From SKVR01 sp964410015 (GTDB taxonomy: Bacteria > Bacteroidota > Bacteroidia > Bacteroidales > UBA7960): a stretch of 16,539 nucleotides of DNA. The notes beneath the pieces were generated by a model. It made no database searches and had not been told where the DNA came from. It was given only the letters and a program-made list of their open reading frames with translations. Within the stretch, counting starts at the first letter, position 1, and each line of letters starts with the position of its first letter. Made by a program: the position numbers and the translations under genes. This document shows positions 13,742-16,539 of the stretch, one piece after another. The stretch covers positions 1-16,539 of the forward strand of contig CAYPFV010000061.1 in assembly GCA_964410015.1 (NCBI GenBank). The letters run 5' to 3'.

Positions 13742-15136
13742 TTAAAGGACGATTACTTTTTCTAAATTGTGATCGTTGGGTGTAAAGGATATATTTTTTT
13801 TCACCTCACCAATCTTTAGCAGGTAATCACCGTAAAATGCATGAAAGGTTACCTTTCCGTTTTCATCAAGGGTTTTGGTTTCCCGGGTTGTCCAATCATT
13901 TCTGATCAGTTGATATAATGTGTCGTACATAAAGGTTTTATTTCCTTTAGCATCAAAAAATGGATTGCCCCAGTAAGTTAAATGTTGTACTGCAGGATGT
14001 CCGAAAGCAACCGTGTAAAAATCAGTAAGGTATTGTTTGAGCAATTGGTTTTTTTCTTCCTGGCTCAGGTGGTCTGTATTTACCGGACAATTATCTATAC
14101 GTGACCAGAACTCGGTAACGTGCAGGGGTAAGCCACTTTTAGCCAATTCATTGAAAGCTGTAACAATTTCATCAGGGTGGTACCAGGTTCCCACATGCGA
14201 TTGGCATCCAATAGCATCGGGCAGGTTGTTCAGTTCCCTGAGCGCTTCAATCAGCTGGAGGTATCTTTTCCGTTGAGGGGCCACGGGTTGCAGATCGTTA
14301 AAATCCTTGATCAATCCGTAATCGTTGATAATCCTAAGTGGTTTGGGGTTGGTTTCTTTCACCCATTGCAGGGAACGGGCAACATAGTCGGCAATATCAT
14401 CGATGGGGTCCAGGTGAGGCCAATGACGATTGTAGATATTTTTCATGGCAGGTTCCCAAAGCATTTCATTTACCACATCCCAGTTGTGTATATTATCCCC
14501 GCCTTGCTTCACCAGGTCTTTTACATGTGCCTCCCATATTTTTACCCTTTGGTTATGGTCGTATTTTCTCATCCAGGCAGGAATTGCTTTGGGTATGGTC
14601 CATACTGCGGGATGCCCCTTTACTCGCAAACCATTCTCAGCACCAGTATGCACCTCCTCCAGAAATGTATCCAGAATTCTTTTTCCCTCCTCTTTTTCTA
14701 TGGGTTGATGCCATCGCTCATCCCAGTAACATTTGGCGGTGGTTGCGTTAAACAACGATCGAAAATCTGTTAAAAACTGACTGTATCGCTCCTGATCCTT
14801 AAAGTTGTCTTTTTCTTTCAGAAAAGAGCATCCCCAGTCGAAAAAGTGTTCTTTCATGTCAACAGATACGGATAATTGCTCCAGAGAAGTGTTGCGGTTT
14901 TGAAGTTGAAGAACCAGGTTTCCTTTGCGGTATTTTTCGATGTTTTGTTTTGCTTCTTTCAAAACCGTATCCCTGGGGCGCAGATTCTTGTTGTGGGTTT
15001 CGTAAACATTGATATTTCTCCATTCTTCCCCTTCAACAACAGGAGGCTGAGCAGCAAAGCCATTTGCCATCCATGGGGCACAGCCCAGATAGGTAAGCAT
15101 AAAAGCACTGTTTTTGATGAATTTTCTTCTTTTCAT
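13742..15136 (-). CDS. Exported GH10 endo-1,4-beta-xylanase-like glycoside hydrolase
   Basis: 464 aa. The leader MKRRKFIKNSAFML has twin arginines and a hydrophobic stretch ending near LGCAPWMANGFAA, suggesting Tat export; YLGC could even be a lipobox. Residues 35-105 form a beta-rich N-terminal segment (ending FDWGCSF) as seen before many GH10 barrels. The barrel covers about 115-415: KGHPAVWTIP at 173, acid/base E224 in WDVVNEM, IINDYG at 269, CQSHVGTWYHP at 311, nucleophile E342 in LHVTEFW, and TYWGNPFF near 387. These are the GH10 retaining-hydrolase landmarks, pointing to xylan or a related beta-1,4-linked plant polysaccharide in the periplasm or at the cell surface. A C-terminal beta segment containing FHAFYGDYLLKI follows. 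There is no CBM, dockerin or PUL partner (no SusC/SusD) nearby, so it stands alone. GH10 fold is confident; the exact substrate is not. Confidence 0.92.
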   Translation of the reverse strand: MKRRKFIKNSAFMLTYLGCAPWMANGFAAQPPVVEGEEWRNINVYETHNKNLRPRDTVLKEAKQNIEKYRKGNLVLQLQNRNTSLEQLSVSVDMKEHFFDWGCSFLKEKDNFKDQERYSQFLTDFRSLFNATTAKCYWDERWHQPIEKEEGKRILDTFLEEVHTGAENGLRVKGHPAVWTIPKAIPAWMRKYDHNQRVKIWEAHVKDLVKQGGDNIHNWDVVNEMLWEPAMKNIYNRHWPHLDPIDDIADYVARSLQWVKETNPKPLRIINDYGLIKDFNDLQPVAPQRKRYLQLIEALRELNNLPDAIGCQSHVGTWYHPDEIVTAFNELAKSGLPLHVTEFWSRIDNCPVNTDHLSQEEKNQLLKQYLTDFYTVAFGHPAVQHLTYWGNPFFDAKGNKTFMYDTLYQLIRNDWTTRETKTLDENGKVTFHAFYGDYLLKIGEVKKNISFTPNDHNLEKVIVL

Positions 15137-15567
15137 TGAAAATTGGTTTTTTTGGGTTGAACTCCCGATATGTAAGAGGAGTTTTGTGCCTGATTATTTT
15201 TTTGCTTATTGTTGTTTATGTATACACACGTTTGATTCTGCTATCAGGTTTTATTTTATTTTTTTCAACGAATGACTTTCCCATTCATTAGTTGGTGAAT
15301 AATCAATTCTTGTGAAGGATGCGTTTTTTAGATTTTGCAGAAAACCTATATCCGCATGTTTTTAATGATCATGATTCATTGTACCTAATACAAAAATAGA
15401 CGAATCCCATTTTAAAAAGCAGCCCTTATGTCCTGAAAAGCATAGAAAATTATATCAAAATGAGCAGAATTTACCCAATCTCTTTCATGAGTTTGGTAAA
15501 AAAAGGTTGTTTTCCACAAATCTCACCAATGATCATGAATTTAAAGATTTGAGATTCGTAAAATATT
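15137..15567. other. 431-nt AT-rich gap between the CHAT remnant and the GH10 gene
   Basis: No coding sequence or RNA gene recognised. It must contain the GH10 promoter. One minus-strand TATTTTTG (complement of 15391-15398) fits the Bacteroidota TAnnTTTG -7 pattern, but no TTG is found at the usual -33 distance, so I do not call it. Only short imperfect repeats (GAATG/CATTC near 15283-15299) are visible. Confidence 0.5.
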
Positions 15568-16450
15568 TCATAATGGAGATAGATGGAGGGTTTTGTGTGA
15601 GTTTTTCCAGATGATTGCTGCCCGGATAGACACACCGATGATGAAAAGCAAAGCAAACCCCCCATATCCGGAAACCGTACCATTTTTTTCTTTTGATCTC
15701 AACGGGTGAGTTATCGCCGGTTATAACAATTCCGGCCCAGTAAACCGGTGCGAGGGTGCGTCCTTTGGCATTTTCGAGGTAATCTGCTTTTGCCAGCGAA
15801 AGGGCTTGTGCTTTGTTGTGGCCTTTTGCCAGATGATCAAAAAACTTTTGTGTGATCATGCTGCTTGACTGCTCATCGATCTTCCAAAGGCTCATGAGCA
15901 GGCTTTTGCTGCCGGCATAATGGAAAGCGTGTGCCAGGGAGGTCATTCCCTCGCCGGGATGATAGGTGGGTTTGCCGGTATCGCAGGCGGTGAGTATGGT
16001 AAGGTGGTTGGCAAAATGGTGATTGTATATCTCCCAGGCAAAAAGAAGATTTCCCGGATGTGGTAAATGATAGCAGATTGTTTTCCCTCTGAATGACAGA
16101 GTCTGGAATATTGTGAAAGGTGATATCGTTTCGCCTGAAAAATTCCAGTATGATATTGTTGTATATGCTTTGTTCTTTTAAATCAATTAAACTATTGAGA
16201 TATTGTTTATTGCCTGTCAACATATAAAGTTGAACATTAACATTAGTGCGAAAAGAGAAATCCCCCAGGTCTGAAAGACACATTGGTTTTTGATGGATGG
16301 GATTGAAAATGCCAGGCAGATTCATCATGTTTATCTTCTTTCATTCGATGCCTCCTTGCCATTCTACCCTCATTTCGGCAATTGTGTCTTGTTCTTCCTG
16401 ATATTATCGCAGGTAATCTTCCATAAATGTGTGTTCTGTAGTGCACTCAG
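15568..16450 (-). pseudogene. Decayed TPR/CHAT-domain protease-like gene
   Basis: Protein-like sequence continues through several lesions. The upstream part reads YQEEQDTIAEMRVEWQGGIE and then MMNLPGIFNP with in-frame stops TAA (16404-16406) and TGA (16341-16343). The following stretch, TGNKQYLNSLIDL to RRNDITFHNIPDSVIQRENN (about 16209-16080), matches the TPR-to-CHAT linker of Bacteroidota CHAT proteins. At about 16054-16080 the reading frame changes and the sequence jumps straight to the C-terminal half of a CHAT domain: GNLLFAWEIYNHHFANHL, then LTACDTG (catalytic-type Cys at 15983-15985), GEGMTSLAHAFHYAGSKSLLMSLW and APVYWAGIVITGD. The CHAT N-terminal half with its catalytic His is absent. 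A T7 run at 15683-15689 causes another frameshift; in the other frame a membrane helix (GGFALLFIIGVSIRAAIIW) follows, ending at 15568. Intact relatives are caspase-like proteases. The upstream boundary is uncertain. Confidence 0.75.
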
Positions 16451-16539
16451 TCGCCAGAATACTGCATTGTGGCATGAAAAAATGGGAATGGAGTGGGAGG
16501 GAGTGTGAAACGGAAAAATATTTTCAAAAACGCATCCTG

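Noticed and set aside
14177..14773. 198-codon plus-strand frame opposite the GH10 gene
   Set aside because: It is a shadow of a gene with clear catalytic motifs on the other strand; its translation shows no domain or coding signature.
1..16539. CRISPR arrays, tRNA/rRNA genes, insertion sequences or prophage
   Set aside because: No regularly spaced repeats, no cloverleaf or rRNA-like sequence, and no transposase, integrase or phage proteins were seen on either strand.

Overview
The window looks like chromosomal DNA of a Bacteroidota member, probably a Bacteroidales/Marinilabiliales-type environmental organism. Evidence: AT-rich sequence with weak ribosome binding sites, a lipoprotein combining DUF4114 and LruC modules, a TPR/CHAT protein remnant of the form common in this phylum, very large multi-PAS hybrid kinases, and a GH10 enzyme with a twin-arginine leader. 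Taxonomy is inferred from gene content only. Every gene I can support is on the minus strand, so the locus reads from high to low coordinates.

Layout, in the direction of transcription. (1) 16450-15568: a decayed TPR/CHAT gene with in-frame stops, a missing CHAT N-terminal half and a homopolymer frameshift. (2) 15136-13742: an exported GH10 xylanase-like enzyme, followed by a hairpin terminator. (3) 13509-12559: a lactate/malate dehydrogenase with an LDH-like body but Arg at the substrate-specificity position. (4) 12558-11884: a non-coding region with CACAGAT repeats, a DnaA-box-like 9-mer and a perfect 12-bp inverted repeat. (5) 11883-4317: a tightly packed four-gene signalling operon: FIST sensor, 1328-aa PAS/GAF hybrid histidine kinase, REC-histidine kinase, and NtrC-type sigma-54 activator. 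Its junctions are a 7-nt overlap, a 3-nt gap and a 4-nt ATGA overlap. (6) 4117-2021: a large LruC/DUF4114 lipoprotein. (7) 1792-1415: a single-domain response regulator. (8) 1309-167: a sugar (phosphoglycosyl) transferase with an N-terminal pseudo-receiver-like domain. (9) 65-1: the first 21 codons of a polysaccharide pyruvyl transferase-family gene, cut by the window edge.

How the genes may work together (inference): the FIST protein and the PAS/GAF array would sense small molecules and redox or metabolic state. Phosphate would pass through several receivers to the sigma-54 activator. The adjacent outputs are a cell-surface LruC lipoprotein and, after a free-standing receiver, the start of an exopolysaccharide locus. 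The system could therefore link sensing to surface or matrix production. The most interesting points are this FIST-phosphorelay-sigma-54-LruC-EPS arrangement, the receiver-like domain fused to the sugar transferase, the Arg102 'LDH', and the broken CHAT gene.
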